64,000 bases of DNA from JAZSNL01 sp045536365 (GCA_045536365.1 JAZSNL010000016.1:62001-126000); one strand, 5' to 3'. Positions 7,806 to 16,862 are shown, counted from the first letter of the stretch. Program-made: numbers and translations. The notes: generated from the letters alone by a model not told the origin.

Positions 7806-8531
7806 TTACACAATTTCTTCAATATAATTTACATAAGGCAATTCTGCTATGCCTTTTATGATTTCTTTATTGTTGTTTTTACGTTCAATTGCGATTTCAA
7901 AATCAACTGTATAAACTGTTAAACCTGTTCCATCATATGCGTGATTAGGTTCAAGTGAAGAAATAATTAATTGATTTTCTCTTGTGTATTTTATAAAATC
8001 TTTTACGTGTTCAATATTATCAATTTCAATATAAATTCTAATATTCTTAGAACGATTTCTAAAAAAGTTTTCTACTCTAGGTAATAATGTTAAAGAAGCA
8101 AGAATTAATAATCCTGTTACAATTGCTGCTGTATAAAATCCTGCTCCTATTGCAAGACCTACACAGGCAGAAGCCCATAAACCGGCTGCAGTTGTTAATC
8201 CTCTTACTTGACTTCGAGATGTAATTAAAATAGATCCAGCACCTAAAAAACCTATTCCGCTAATTACTTGTGCACCAAGTCTTGTCGCATCACCTGAATC
8301 AAATGTAACAACAGTGTATTGATTCACTAACATTGCAAGAGTAGCACCTACACATACTAATATATATGTTCTAAATCCCGCCGCATGTCTTTTAGTTGCT
8401 CTTTCTACACCGATTGCTCCACCAAATAGTACTGCTAATACTAATCTTAATAATATTGACCAAATATTAATATTAAATGACCAATCTCCTAATATTTGAG
8501 AAATTGGATCAACTATTGCTGATAATAACAT
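7806..8531 (-). CDS. MgtC/SapB family membrane protein
   Basis: 241 residues. The N-terminal half has four or five hydrophobic helices with the family signatures GGAIGVER, GFRTYILVCVGA, ISGIGFLGAGSI and VRGLTTAAGLWASACVGLA. The C-terminal soluble part (about 160-241) looks like the ACT-like domain found in many family members. MgtC homologues are linked to magnesium limitation and envelope adaptation, but the biochemical activity is not settled; no transport activity should be assumed. ATG at 8531 follows AAGGAGG. The gene has its own promoter, whose -10 box overlaps the yabQ stop codon. Confidence 0.9.
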   Translation of the reverse strand: MLLSAIVDPISQILGDWSFNINIWSILLRLVLAVLFGGAIGVERATKRHAAGFRTYILVCVGATLAMLVNQYTVVTFDSGDATRLGAQVISGIGFLGAGSILITSRSQVRGLTTAAGLWASACVGLAIGAGFYTAAIVTGLLILASLTLLPRVENFFRNRSKNIRIYIEIDNIEHVKDFIKYTRENQLIISSLEPNHAYDGTGLTVYTVDFEIAIERKNNNKEIIKGIAELPYVNYIEEIV

Positions 8532-8560
8532 AATAGGCCTCCTTGTCGTTTCTTTTTTTG

Positions 8561-8589
8561 ATTATAACATATTTTGTTCTAAATAGCAA
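8561..8589 (-). promoter_or_regulatory. Promoter of the mgtC-family gene
   Basis: TTGCTA and TATAAT on the minus strand with 17 bases between, lying inside the 3' end of yabQ. Confidence 0.65.
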
Positions 8590-9068
8590 ATATTAACTAT
8601 TTTTTCTAATTTTTTTACATAATTTATTCTTTTCAACATTCCTTCTTTTATTATAAATTTAAGACTATTGAATATATTAATAAGAATCTTTTTAAATAAT
8701 GAATATATAATCTGATCATAAAATAAATTAATTACAAATTTAGAAATATAGGGCTGGATTTTATTAATAAGAATTATTACTTTATCTAATAGTTTGTGTA
8801 ATATATTCTGAATATAGCTAAAGTATATAAACCAACTGAATATAAAAAATAAGATAAAATAGATTGGAATATACCCATCTGATAATTTATAACTAAATAC
8901 ATATGTAATATATATTTGTATGCTTATAAAAATTATTTCACTTATTCTTTTTCTTTTAGATAGTTTATTATTTAAATATATAAAAACATCATATGATATT
9001 GATAAATAAAAACCAAATATTATTAATCCTAATATAATTATTAGTTCTTCTTTTAATGGATGAATCAT
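8562..9068 (-). CDS. yabQ: Sporulation membrane protein YabQ-like
   Basis: 168 residues. Four hydrophobic segments lie in the first 95 residues (about 8-30, 43-60, 66-85 and an amphipathic stretch), followed by a basic helical tail. The topology, length and position directly after a clear yabP (4-base overlap) match YabQ, needed for spore cortex formation in Bacillus. The sequence itself is very A+T-rich and weakly conserved, so the call rests largely on gene order and topology. Confidence 0.65.
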   Translation of the reverse strand: MIHPLKEELIIILGLIIFGFYLSISYDVFIYLNNKLSKRKRISEIIFISIQIYITYVFSYKLSDGYIPIYFILFFIFSWFIYFSYIQNILHKLLDKVIILINKIQPYISKFVINLFYDQIIYSLFKKILINIFNSLKFIIKEGMLKRINYVKKLEKIVNICYLEQNML

Positions 9069-9352
9069 TTAAATACTTTTCCAAAGAAATTTCCTTTTTC
9101 TTTTTTCTTTTCACTATTTAAATAAATCATTGAATCAATATTACCACTTATCCAAAGTATACCTTTTTCAATATCTAAATGTTGCATTTCTAAATTTGAA
9201 CCTTTTACTGATAGTATTCCTAAATTAGTATTAATAACAAATTCTTCACTATTTAGACTTTCTATTTTTTTTACTCCTGTTACCTCTAAATTAGTTCTAT
9301 TTTTTAATTTTAATTCTTGTTTGTTCATTTCGTTTTTCACATCATAATTCAT
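9065..9352 (-). CDS. yabP: Sporulation protein YabP (YabP/YqfC family)
   Basis: 95 residues matching the family pattern: NRTNLEVTGVKKIESLNSE, then F.I.T..G.LSVKG.NL.M..LDIEKG...I.G.I...YL, ending in a short FFGKVFK tail. In Bacillus YabP acts with YabQ in cortex assembly in the mother cell and is made under sigma-E. Here it is separated from the yabO homologue (rqcP, 17131-17388), which is its usual neighbour. ATG follows AAGGAGTGG. No sigma-A promoter was found upstream, which would fit a sporulation sigma factor, but I cannot assign one. Confidence 0.85.
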   Translation of the reverse strand: MNYDVKNEMNKQELKLKNRTNLEVTGVKKIESLNSEEFVINTNLGILSVKGSNLEMQHLDIEKGILWISGNIDSMIYLNSEKKKEKGNFFGKVFK

Positions 9353-9484
9353 ATTACCACTCCTTATATAAATATATGAATATATTTATTTTTTAGAACT
9401 TTTTTATTTTTTACCATTTCAATACAAAATTTATTCAAAATATGATAAAATATAAAAAAATAAATAAAAAAGGTGGTAATGCTA

Positions 9485-10975
9485 ATGAGTGAATTACATT
9501 TATCAGAACAAGAAATTATTCGTCGTAATAAAATGAATGATTTAAAAGAAAAAGGAATAGATCCTTTTGGACAAAAATTTGAAAGAAATGCATGCGCAGA
9601 ATCAATTAGAAGCACTTATGCAGAAAAAACAAAAGAAGAATTAGAAGAACTTAACGTAGAAGTAAGTTTAGCTGGTAGAATCATGACTAAACGTCGTCAA
9701 GGTAAGATCGGTTTTATGCATATTCAAGATAGAACTGGTCAAATTCAAATCTTCTTAAAAATGGATTTATTAGGAGAAGAAAACTACGAATTATTTAAAG
9801 TATCAGATATCGGTGATATCGTAGGTATTAATGGTGTAGTTATGAAAACTATGACAGGTGAATTAAGTGTTAAAGCAAATAAATATGTTCACTTATCAAA
9901 AGCTTTAAGACCTCTTCCTGAAAAATTCCATGGTTTACAAGATAAAGAAGAAGCAAGACGCCGTCGTTATGTTGATTTAATAATGAACGAAGAATCTAGA
10001 AAGAAAGCATACGCAAGACCTAAAATTATTAGAGGTATTCAAAATTATCTTGATTCACAAGGTTATATTGAAGTAGAAACTCCTATTTTAAATCCTATTC
10101 TAGGTGGTGCTTCTGCAAGACCTTTCGTTACTCATCATAATGCTTTAGATATGGATTTCTATTTAAGAATTGCGACTGAATTAAATTTAAAACGTTTAAT
10201 CGTTGGTGGTATGGAAGCTGTATATGAAATTGGTCGTTTATTTAGAAATGAAGGTATGGATTCTACTCATAATCCTGAATTTACAACTGTTGAAGCTTAT
10301 TTAGCTTATGGTGATTTATCAGATATGATGGAACTTGCTGAAGGTTTATTTAGTAAACTTGCTTTAGATGTATGTGGAACTACTGAAATCACATATCAAG
10401 GTACTGAAATTTCATTAAAAGCTCCTTTTAGAAGATTACATATGGTAGATGGTATTAAAGAAGTTACTGGTATTGATTTCTTTGAAATTACTGATTTAGA
10501 TAAAGCTTTAGAACTTGCAAAAGAACATCATATTGAAGTTTCAAAATATGAAATGACAGTTGGTCATATTATTAATTTATTCTTCGAAAAATACGTAGAA
10601 GAAACTTTAGTTCAACCTACTATTTTATATGGACATCCAGTTGAAATTAGTCCTCTTGCAAAGAAAAATAAAGATAATCCTCGTTTCACTGATCGTTTTG
10701 AATTATTTATCGCCGGTCATGAATACGGTAATGCATTTACTGAATTAAATGATCCGATTGATCAAAGAGAACGTTTCGAAAATCAATTAAAAGAAAAAGA
10801 ACTTGGAAATGATGAAGCTAACGAAATGGACGTTGATTACGTTGAAGCTTTAGAATATGGTATGCCTCCATGTGGTGGTATTGGTATTGGTATAGATAGA
10901 TTAGTTATGTTATTAACTGATTGTGATTCTATTAGAGATATTATTTTGTTCCCTCACATGAAACATAAACAATAA
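9485..10975 (+). CDS. lysS: Lysyl-tRNA synthetase (class II)
   Basis: Charges tRNA-Lys in the cytoplasm. About 496 residues, a normal length. An N-terminal OB-fold anticodon-binding domain (about 50-150) is followed by the class II catalytic core with motif 2 FRNEGMDSTHNPEFT and motif 3 GGIGIGIDRLVML. The start at 9485 is chosen because AGGTGG at 9471-9476 is 8 bases upstream; the in-frame GTG at 9473 is part of that site, and ATG 9479 is too close. Single-gene unit ended by a strong hairpin. It lies apart from the lysine riboswitch operon, which concerns the same amino acid. Confidence 0.97.
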   Translation: MSELHLSEQEIIRRNKMNDLKEKGIDPFGQKFERNACAESIRSTYAEKTKEELEELNVEVSLAGRIMTKRRQGKIGFMHIQDRTGQIQIFLKMDLLGEENYELFKVSDIGDIVGINGVVMKTMTGELSVKANKYVHLSKALRPLPEKFHGLQDKEEARRRRYVDLIMNEESRKKAYARPKIIRGIQNYLDSQGYIEVETPILNPILGGASARPFVTHHNALDMDFYLRIATELNLKRLIVGGMEAVYEIGRLFRNEGMDSTHNPEFTTVEAYLAYGDLSDMMELAEGLFSKLALDVCGTTEITYQGTEISLKAPFRRLHMVDGIKEVTGIDFFEITDLDKALELAKEHHIEVSKYEMTVGHIINLFFEKYVEETLVQPTILYGHPVEISPLAKKNKDNPRFTDRFELFIAGHEYGNAFTELNDPIDQRERFENQLKEKELGNDEANEMDVDYVEALEYGMPPCGGIGIGIDRLVMLLTDCDSIRDIILFPHMKHKQ

Positions 10976-10978
10976 AAA

Positions 10979-11012
10979 TAAAACATTTCAGGATATCCTG
11001 AAATGTTTTTTT
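10979..11012. terminator. Bidirectional terminator between lysS and the M42 peptidase
   Basis: AAAACATTTCAGG and CCTGAAATGTTTT pair around ATAT, with a T run on the plus strand and A/T-rich flank on the other side; the genes converge here. Confidence 0.85.
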
Positions 11013-12021
11013 ATTTTAATATATATTTCATAATTAATTTATATGTATTTTCTAAAGCATTATAATGTGTTCTTTCCATACCATGAGATGCGTGAATACC
11101 AGGTCCAATTAAAGCACATTTAACATCATTGCCTGCTTTTAAAGCAGCTGTTGCATCTGAAGAATAAAATGGATATACATCTACTGCATATAATAATTTT
11201 TCTTCTTTTGCAATATTTATTAATTTAGTAGTCATATCATAATCATATGGTCCACCAGCATCTTTTGCACAAATAGAAACCATTTCTTCATTACATTGTA
11301 AATCAAGTCCGATACATCCCATATCTACTGCTAGTATTTCATTTATTTCAGGAATATTAGCTGCGCCATGCCCTGTTTCTTCATATGTTGAAAAAACGAT
11401 TTTTAGATTATGATTTGGAATTATGTTTTCTTCTTTAATTGTTCTCAATACTTCTAGTAAAAGAAAAGCACCACCTTGATCATCTAGGAATCTTGTTTTA
11501 ATATATTTAGATGTTGTATATTCAAATTTAGGATTTATTGATATGATATCTCCGTTTTGAATTCCTAAGTTTTCAACATCTTTTTTAGAATATACTAATT
11601 CATCAATTCTTATTTCCATTGTTTCTTCACTTCGTTCTTTTGTTCTTGCGTCTTTATATACATGAACACTTGGACTTGTTGATAAAACTGTTCCAGAATA
11701 TTCTTTGTTATCTCTTGTATGAATAGTGCAATATTCTCCATCATAAGTAGGTAGAATAGGACCACCTAATGTTGTAAATGCAAGTTTACCGTTTGGCTTA
11801 ATTGATCTTACCATTAATCCTAGCGTATCAATGTGTGCGAATAAGCCTAAATTATAATCATCTTTTCCTTTAACTTCTACTATTAGATTTCCTTTTTGGT
11901 TTTTTGATGTTGTATATCCTAATGTTTTAATGTATTTATCTAAGAATTCAATTTTTCTTTGTGTATATCCTGTTGGGCTTGGTATTTTTAATAATTCTTC
12001 TAATAATTCAATTTTTAACAT
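11011..12021 (-). CDS. M42 family metallopeptidase (glutamyl/deblocking aminopeptidase type)
   Basis: 336 residues. Di-zinc peptidase signatures are visible: AHIDTLG (first metal His/Asp), FLDDQGGA (bridging Asp), EETGHGAA (general base Glu and metal Glu), AVDMG and a closing ASHGMERTH. The interrupting dimerisation domain typical of M42 lies at about 70-165. It resembles the M42 branch that annotation schemes link to the N-acetylglutaminylglutamine amide osmolyte system, but none of that system's partners is present, so a general peptide-trimming role is safer. The start codon overlaps the hslO stop (TAATG), so the two are translated as a coupled pair. Confidence 0.9.
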   Translation of the reverse strand: MLKIELLEELLKIPSPTGYTQRKIEFLDKYIKTLGYTTSKNQKGNLIVEVKGKDDYNLGLFAHIDTLGLMVRSIKPNGKLAFTTLGGPILPTYDGEYCTIHTRDNKEYSGTVLSTSPSVHVYKDARTKERSEETMEIRIDELVYSKKDVENLGIQNGDIISINPKFEYTTSKYIKTRFLDDQGGAFLLLEVLRTIKEENIIPNHNLKIVFSTYEETGHGAANIPEINEILAVDMGCIGLDLQCNEEMVSICAKDAGGPYDYDMTTKLINIAKEEKLLYAVDVYPFYSSDATAALKAGNDVKCALIGPGIHASHGMERTHYNALENTYKLIMKYILK

Positions 12022-12902
12022 TAGTTCACCTTCTTTGTATGTGATAAGATTTCAATTAATTCTTCTTTAGAGAAATAATATTTTTCTCCGCAGAAATGAC
12101 ATGTTGTTTCAATATCTTTTTCAAAAGTATCAATCATGTCTTTTACTTCTTCATATCCTAGTGATAAAATACCGCGACTGAATTTATCTTTACTACAATT
12201 ACATTTATATTCAACTGGTATTTCTTCTAGTATTCTTGCATCTTCTGCAACATTTTTAATTATTTGTTCAAGTGTTAAACCACTTGTTAACATTTCTGTC
12301 ATTGTAGGTAATAATTGTATTCTTTTTTCTAATTCAATAATTGTTTCTTCTGGAGTATTTGGTAATACTTGTACTATTAATCCTCCTGAAACAACAGCTT
12401 CTGAATCAGTATTTACTAATACACCTAATGATACTGCAGAAGGTACTTGTTCACTTACCATAAAATAGTAAGCAAAGTCTTCACCTAATTCACCGTTAAT
12501 TATTGGTGTAGAACCAATAAATGGTTCTTTTAATTTTAAGTCTTTGATTACATTAATAAATCCGCTATCTCCGATTGTTGCTTTAACGTTTAATCTTTCG
12601 TCTACATATTCGAAATGACAATGTGGGTTTTCACAATAAGCTCTTATATGTCCGTGCGCATCCGCATCTGCCATCATTCTTCCAATAGGGCCATTTCCTT
12701 CAATTTTAATTGTAACAGTTTCTTCAAGTTTTAGCATTGCGCCCATCATTACCGTAACGCTCATTAGTCTTCCCATTGCGTCTAATGCGCTTGGTAAATA
12801 ATTTAATCTATTACCAATTTCATTTAATGCGTTTGTTGTTGTAGCACAATATATTCTTACACTATTATTACAGCCTAAAGCTTTTACAATTCTATCTTCC
12901 AT
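12021..12902 (-). CDS. hslO: Redox-regulated chaperone Hsp33
   Basis: 293 residues. Holdase chaperone activated by oxidation. The N-terminal domain has the family pattern ...MGAMLK.EE.VTIKI.G.GP.G.....A and the C-terminal zinc switch has the full Cys set: CNC near residue 235 and CHFC near 269. ATG at 12902 follows AGAAGGTGATATT. First gene of an operon with the M42 peptidase. A TATAAT lies upstream at 12925-12930. Confidence 0.96.
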   Translation of the reverse strand: MEDRIVKALGCNNSVRIYCATTTNALNEIGNRLNYLPSALDAMGRLMSVTVMMGAMLKLEETVTIKIEGNGPIGRMMADADAHGHIRAYCENPHCHFEYVDERLNVKATIGDSGFINVIKDLKLKEPFIGSTPIINGELGEDFAYYFMVSEQVPSAVSLGVLVNTDSEAVVSGGLIVQVLPNTPEETIIELEKRIQLLPTMTEMLTSGLTLEQIIKNVAEDARILEEIPVEYKCNCSKDKFSRGILSLGYEEVKDMIDTFEKDIETTCHFCGEKYYFSKEELIEILSHTKKVN

Positions 12903-12924
12903 AATATCACCTTCTCTAATATTA

Positions 12925-12955
12925 ATTATATCATAATGAGATAATATTCTTGCAA
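12925..12955 (-). promoter_or_regulatory. Candidate hslO promoter
   Basis: On the minus strand TTGCAA (12955-12950) and TATAAT (12930-12925), with a long 19-base spacer. The palindromic TTGCAA also serves the divergent gene. Confidence 0.5.
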
Positions 12956-12978
12956 TAAATAATAAAATTTAGTAAAAT
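12950..12978 (+). promoter_or_regulatory. Promoter of the unknown gene at 13004
   Basis: TTGCAA at 12950-12955 and TAAAAT at 12973-12978 with a 17-base spacer, followed by the AGAGGT ribosome site. Confidence 0.65.
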
Positions 12979-13003
12979 TGATATATAAAAAGAGGTATTA
13001 ATT

Positions 13004-13543
13004 ATGAATGTTTATGAAGATTATAAAAGTTATATGAATGAATATGCATCTTTATTAAAAAAATTTAATGATGCTAATTCAAAAATATTAATATGTGTAT
13101 CTGATGTTATTAAAGTAACTGATTATATTTATCAAAAATTTAATAATAATGAAACTATTACTGAAGAAGAAAAAGAAATATTTGACATAGGATATGGATA
13201 TTTAAGTAATGTTTTAAGTGATATTAAAACTTTTTATTATGATTATTTCGATAAAGACTTAGAAGAATTTGAAAAAAGAGTTGATTTAATTATCCTTGCA
13301 ATATATGTAGATGATTATGTATGTTATTTAGAAAATAATGATTATATGAATGATGAATTAAAAGAAGAGTTAAAAAATATTGCTTATAAACTAGATAATA
13401 TGCTTGCAAGTAAATCTCAAGTTGATGAAAAAACTGTTAAAAATATTGAAGCTCACGTATTAAGCTTATCTAGTTATCATAGTAGTTTTAGACCTGTTTA
13501 TTTAATTTTCTCTATGATGATTGAAGAATTAGTAATATATTAA
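13004..13543 (+). CDS. Hypothetical acidic helical protein
   Basis: 179 residues, soluble, acidic and predicted almost wholly alpha-helical (many E/K/N/Y/L residues in heptad-like spacing, for example at about 55-100 and 120-145). No signal peptide, membrane segment, metal-binding cluster or recognisable family motif. It has a plausible promoter, an AGAGGT ribosome site and its own terminator, so it is an independent unit. Codon use matches its neighbours. Function unknown. Confidence 0.7.
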   Translation: MNVYEDYKSYMNEYASLLKKFNDANSKILICVSDVIKVTDYIYQKFNNNETITEEEKEIFDIGYGYLSNVLSDIKTFYYDYFDKDLEEFEKRVDLIILAIYVDDYVCYLENNDYMNDELKEELKNIAYKLDNMLASKSQVDEKTVKNIEAHVLSLSSYHSSFRPVYLIFSMMIEELVIY

Positions 13544-13545
13544 AA

Positions 13546-13571
13546 AAGAAGCATTTTATAAATGCTTCTTT
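13546..13571. terminator. Bidirectional terminator
   Basis: AAAGAAGCATTT and AAATGCTTCTTT form a hairpin between the unknown gene and the convergent maf gene. Confidence 0.8.
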
Positions 13572-14110
13572 ATTTTTGTATATAGCTCACATATAGGAAG
13601 TCCCATTACATTATAATAATCACCATCTATTTTTTCTATATAACGACAAGACATTCCTTGTATTGCATAAGCACCTGCTTTATCATAAACATTTTCAAGT
13701 GTTATGTATTCTAATATATTTTCTTTTGTCAATTCTTTAAATGTAACATATGTTTCTACTGCAAATACTTCTTTTTCTTTTTTTGAATATATTGCAACAC
13801 CTGTAATTACTTGATGAGTTCTATTTGATAAAGTTGATAACATTTCTATTGCTTCTTCTTTGTTTCTAGGCTTCCCTAATATTTTGTTATCTATTACTAC
13901 AATTGTATCTGCTCCTATAACAATATCATCTTGATGATTCTTATATATATCTAATGCTTTTTGAATTGCAAGGGATTGAACAGTTTCAGATGGAGTTAAT
14001 GTAGGATCAATAGTTTCCTCACATGATGAAGGAATTACTTTATGTTCAATATGTGCAAGTGATAGAATTTCTGTTCTTCTTGGTGATGCTGATGCAAGGA
14101 TAATAGCCAT
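13556..14110 (-). CDS. maf: Maf family nucleotide pyrophosphatase
   Basis: 184 residues. Starts with the family hallmark LASASPRR, followed by IGADTIVV, LGKPRN and AYAIQGM. Maf proteins hydrolyse non-canonical or modified NTPs (often dTTP/UTP) as house-cleaning enzymes, and overproduction blocks septation in Bacillus. ATG at 14110 follows AGAGGTACTAACT. Monocistronic, with a promoter upstream. Confidence 0.95.
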   Translation of the reverse strand: MAIILASASPRRTEILSLAHIEHKVIPSSCEETIDPTLTPSETVQSLAIQKALDIYKNHQDDIVIGADTIVVIDNKILGKPRNKEEAIEMLSTLSNRTHQVITGVAIYSKKEKEVFAVETYVTFKELTKENILEYITLENVYDKAGAYAIQGMSCRYIEKIDGDYYNVMGLPICELYTKIKKHL

Positions 14111-14133
14111 AGTTAGTACCTCTCTTTTATATT

Positions 14134-14162
14134 ATTATACTATAATTTAATCTTTTTTTCAG
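14134..14162 (-). promoter_or_regulatory. Candidate maf promoter
   Basis: CTGAAA and TATAAT on the minus strand with 17 bases between. Confidence 0.6.
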
Positions 14163-14168
14163 TAAAAT

Positions 14169-14194
14169 AAAAAACATTCTTTCGAATGTTTTTT
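14169..14194 (-). terminator. Terminator of the amino-acid ABC transporter operon
   Basis: AAAAAACATTC and GAATGTTTTTT pair around TTTC at the 3' end of the ATPase gene. Confidence 0.8.
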
Positions 14195-14921
14195 ATATTC
14201 TTTTTAAAAATTCCTTTGTTCTTTCGTATTTAGCATTATTAAATATTTGATCTGGAGTTCCTTTTTCTAAAACTACACCTTGATCCATAAAAATTATTTC
14301 ATTTGCTGCTTCTTTTGCAAAAGTCATTTCATGTGTAACAATTATCATTGTCATACCAGACTTTGCAAGTTCTTTCATTACTTCTAATACTTCTCCGACC
14401 ATTTCTGGATCAAGAGCAGAAGTAGGTTCATCAAATAAGATAACTTCTGGATTCATTGTTAATGCTCTTGCGATAGCTACACGTTGTTTTTGACCACCTG
14501 ATAGGCTTCTTGTATCTGCATGAATAAAGTCTTGCATTCCTACTTGACATAAGTATTTTTCAGCAATTTCTCTTGCTTCTTGTTTTGGTCTTTTTAATAC
14601 TTTCGTTTGTGCAATCATGCAGTTTTCAATTACATTCATATTTTCAAATAAATTGAATGATTGAAATACCATACCGATGTTTTGACGTATATTATCTATA
14701 TTAACTGATTTATCGTTTATATTTATTCCTTTAAAATAAATTTCACCACTAGTTGGTTGTTCTAATAAATTAATACATCTTAATAATGTTGATTTACCAC
14801 TGCCAGATGATCCGATGATTGCGGTAACAGATCCTTTATAGATATCTAGATTTACACCTTTTAATACTTCTAAAGAATCAAAGTTTTTATATAGATTTTT
14901 TATTTCAATTATTTTTTCCAT
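14193..14921 (-). CDS. Polar amino-acid ABC transporter ATPase (predicted lysine importer)
   Basis: 242 residues. Complete ABC ATPase: Walker A GSSGSGKST, Q-loop QSFNLF, signature LSGGQKQR, Walker B VILFDEPTSALD, and switch His in VTHEM. Closest in pattern to GlnQ/ArtP/HisP-type polar amino-acid transporters. Last gene of the binding protein-permease-ATPase operon, 9 bases after the permease. The lysine riboswitch at the head of the operon makes lysine the predicted substrate, which the ATPase sequence alone would not show. Confidence 0.93.
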   Translation of the reverse strand: MEKIIEIKNLYKNFDSLEVLKGVNLDIYKGSVTAIIGSSGSGKSTLLRCINLLEQPTSGEIYFKGININDKSVNIDNIRQNIGMVFQSFNLFENMNVIENCMIAQTKVLKRPKQEAREIAEKYLCQVGMQDFIHADTRSLSGGQKQRVAIARALTMNPEVILFDEPTSALDPEMVGEVLEVMKELAKSGMTMIIVTHEMTFAKEAANEIIFMDQGVVLEKGTPDQIFNNAKYERTKEFLKRI

Positions 14922-14929
14922 ATTATCAC

Positions 14930-16027
14930 CTAATTAGAACTTGGTAATGGTTTTGAAACAAGGTTCATACGTTTTTCTAATAAACCAAGTAGTTTTGATA
15001 TACCTAAAGTTAAGCATAAATAAATTATTGCTGCGATAAAATAAGCATCTCCTGTTCCACCTTTACCATTTATCATACCTACTACATAGAATAAGTCGAT
15101 TACTGATACTACATTTAATACAGATGTATCTTTTATATTAATAATAAATTCATTACAAATAGCAGGTAAAGAATTTTTAATTCCTTGAGGTAAAATAACA
15201 TGAGTCATTGCTTGAGTTCTTGTCATACCTAAACTTCTAGCCGCTTCCATTTGTCCTTTATTTAAAGATTCAATACCGCCTCGTAATACTTCTACTAAGT
15301 ATGCGGTAGTATTTAGACTTACTGTTATTAAACCTACTCTTGTTGCGGATAAGATTTCATTAACTGTTTGTTGATTTACTCCAAAGAAATTTACTATTAT
15401 AAGAGGTAAAAAGTAATAAATTATTATTGCTTGTACCATCATTGGTGTACCTCTAAAAATAGTTACATATATTTTTACAAATCCTATCGCTATTTTTTTA
15501 AGGAATGCGGTAAATTCATTATCTTTTGGAGTAATTTCTTGTGTTCTAAATACTATAAACATTAAAGCAAGAATTAACCCAATTGCTGTACCAGCTAAAC
15601 TTATCCATATTGTTGTCCAAACACCCATTAATATCATTGGGTATTTATTTATACATATATATGCTAGTCTATAATGCAATGCTAATGCACTAATTTCTTC
15701 TAATGTTGAATTTGCTGCAATTATAAATGTTCTTACTATTCCTAGTATTAAACAATCAATTACGACTAAAAGAAATATTACTATTGTTATTAAATATAGA
15801 ATTCTTTTAATTTTTTGATTTTTAAACACACATAAAATTAATATTTCTGCTATTAATAGAAGAATAGAAACTATTGTTAATATTAATCCAAGTGTGTTAT
15901 TAAATATTCTAATTCCTCGAAGTGATGTATTAAAATAGATATATAATCCATATATACTAGTTATTAAAGTAAATAGTATATATAAACAATTTTCATATTT
16001 TCCTTTTTTATTAAAAAAATTAATCAT
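14930..16027 (-). CDS. Polar amino-acid ABC transporter permease (predicted lysine importer)
   Basis: 365 residues with about eight hydrophobic segments. The C-terminal 220 residues form a HisM-type permease with the EAA loop (EAARSLGMTRTQAMTHVILPQ). The N-terminal 110 residues carry three extra membrane helices not present in minimal permeases of about 220 residues. A single permease gene implies a homodimer. The start codon overlaps the stop of the binding-protein gene. The weak homologous conservation of the N-terminal extension makes its role uncertain. Confidence 0.9.
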   Translation of the reverse strand: MINFFNKKGKYENCLYILFTLITSIYGLYIYFNTSLRGIRIFNNTLGLILTIVSILLLIAEILILCVFKNQKIKRILYLITIVIFLLVVIDCLILGIVRTFIIAANSTLEEISALALHYRLAYICINKYPMILMGVWTTIWISLAGTAIGLILALMFIVFRTQEITPKDNEFTAFLKKIAIGFVKIYVTIFRGTPMMVQAIIIYYFLPLIIVNFFGVNQQTVNEILSATRVGLITVSLNTTAYLVEVLRGGIESLNKGQMEAARSLGMTRTQAMTHVILPQGIKNSLPAICNEFIINIKDTSVLNVVSVIDLFYVVGMINGKGGTGDAYFIAAIIYLCLTLGISKLLGLLEKRMNLVSKPLPSSN

Positions 16028-16839
16028 TATTCAGCGTTTTTAGCGATAGCTTGATCCATTAGTTGCATTCTTTCTTCTTCTGAAATAGAGGCTAGAACTT
16101 GACTAATTTTTTCATTTAGTTCGCTTTCTCCTTTTCTTATTGCAATTGCAACACTAACATCTTCTTCTGATACATTAAATCCAGATTCTAATTTAATATA
16201 TGTTAATTTAGGATTTGTTTTAATGATTCCTTTTGCAACTGGTTCTTCTAAAATTGTAATATCTGCTCTTTTTGTTGAAATAGCTGTAATAATTGTAGTA
16301 ACATCTGCAAGTGGTGTTAAATGGTTAACTCCTTCTAATTGATCAATTAAACTATCATATAAAGTTTCAATTTGACCTACTACATTTGCGCCTTCAAAAT
16401 CACTTAGTGTTTTACCATTAATATACTTTGAATCTTTTTCCATCACTAAAACGTGTGTAGAACGATAATATGGAGCAGTAAAATCAACACTTGCTCTTCT
16501 TTCTTCTGTATTACTCATACCTGCTATAATTGCATCAATTTTACCTGTTGATAATGCTGTTATTAATCCATCCCATTCAATTGCTTTAATAACTAGTCTA
16601 TATCCTAATTGATCAGCTATCTTTTTTGCTATTTGTACATCATATCCTTCTGCATATAATTTAGTTCCATCAATAGGATAGTTAGTATCTGTTTGAAACA
16701 TTTCAGTCCAGTTAAATGGAGCATACGCACATTCCATACCTACTGTAAATGTTGGACGGTTATCTGGTTCTGGTTCCTTACAACTTGCTATGCTTAGTGT
16801 TGTTAATAAAATTGCGATTGTTAAAATTATTTTTTTCAT
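16027..16839 (-). CDS. Amino-acid ABC transporter substrate-binding lipoprotein (predicted lysine)
   Basis: 270 residues from ATG 16839, which follows AGGAGA; 12 upstream in-frame codons run through the terminator of the riboswitch and are excluded. Signal peptide with lipobox LSIASC (lipidated Cys about residue 21). The mature part is a type II periplasmic-binding fold with the family pattern F.VGME.AYAPFNW, YDVQIAK.IA..L, VIKAIEWDGLI.AL..GKIDAIIAGMS.TEER and VDFTAPYY. First gene of the operon controlled by the lysine riboswitch. Confidence 0.93.
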   Translation of the reverse strand: MKKIILTIAILLTTLSIASCKEPEPDNRPTFTVGMECAYAPFNWTEMFQTDTNYPIDGTKLYAEGYDVQIAKKIADQLGYRLVIKAIEWDGLITALSTGKIDAIIAGMSNTEERRASVDFTAPYYRSTHVLVMEKDSKYINGKTLSDFEGANVVGQIETLYDSLIDQLEGVNHLTPLADVTTIITAISTKRADITILEEPVAKGIIKTNPKLTYIKLESGFNVSEEDVSVAIAIRKGESELNEKISQVLASISEEERMQLMDQAIAKNAE

Positions 16840-16862
16840 ATTTTTCTCCTTTTCTAAAATGA

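Noticed and set aside
9364..9615. 83-codon open frame on the minus strand
   Set aside because: It overlaps the start and promoter region of lysS antisense and has no supporting features.
14193..16839. Glutamine transporter annotation for the ABC operon
   Set aside because: The proteins alone would allow it, but the lysine riboswitch at the operon head makes lysine the better-supported substrate.
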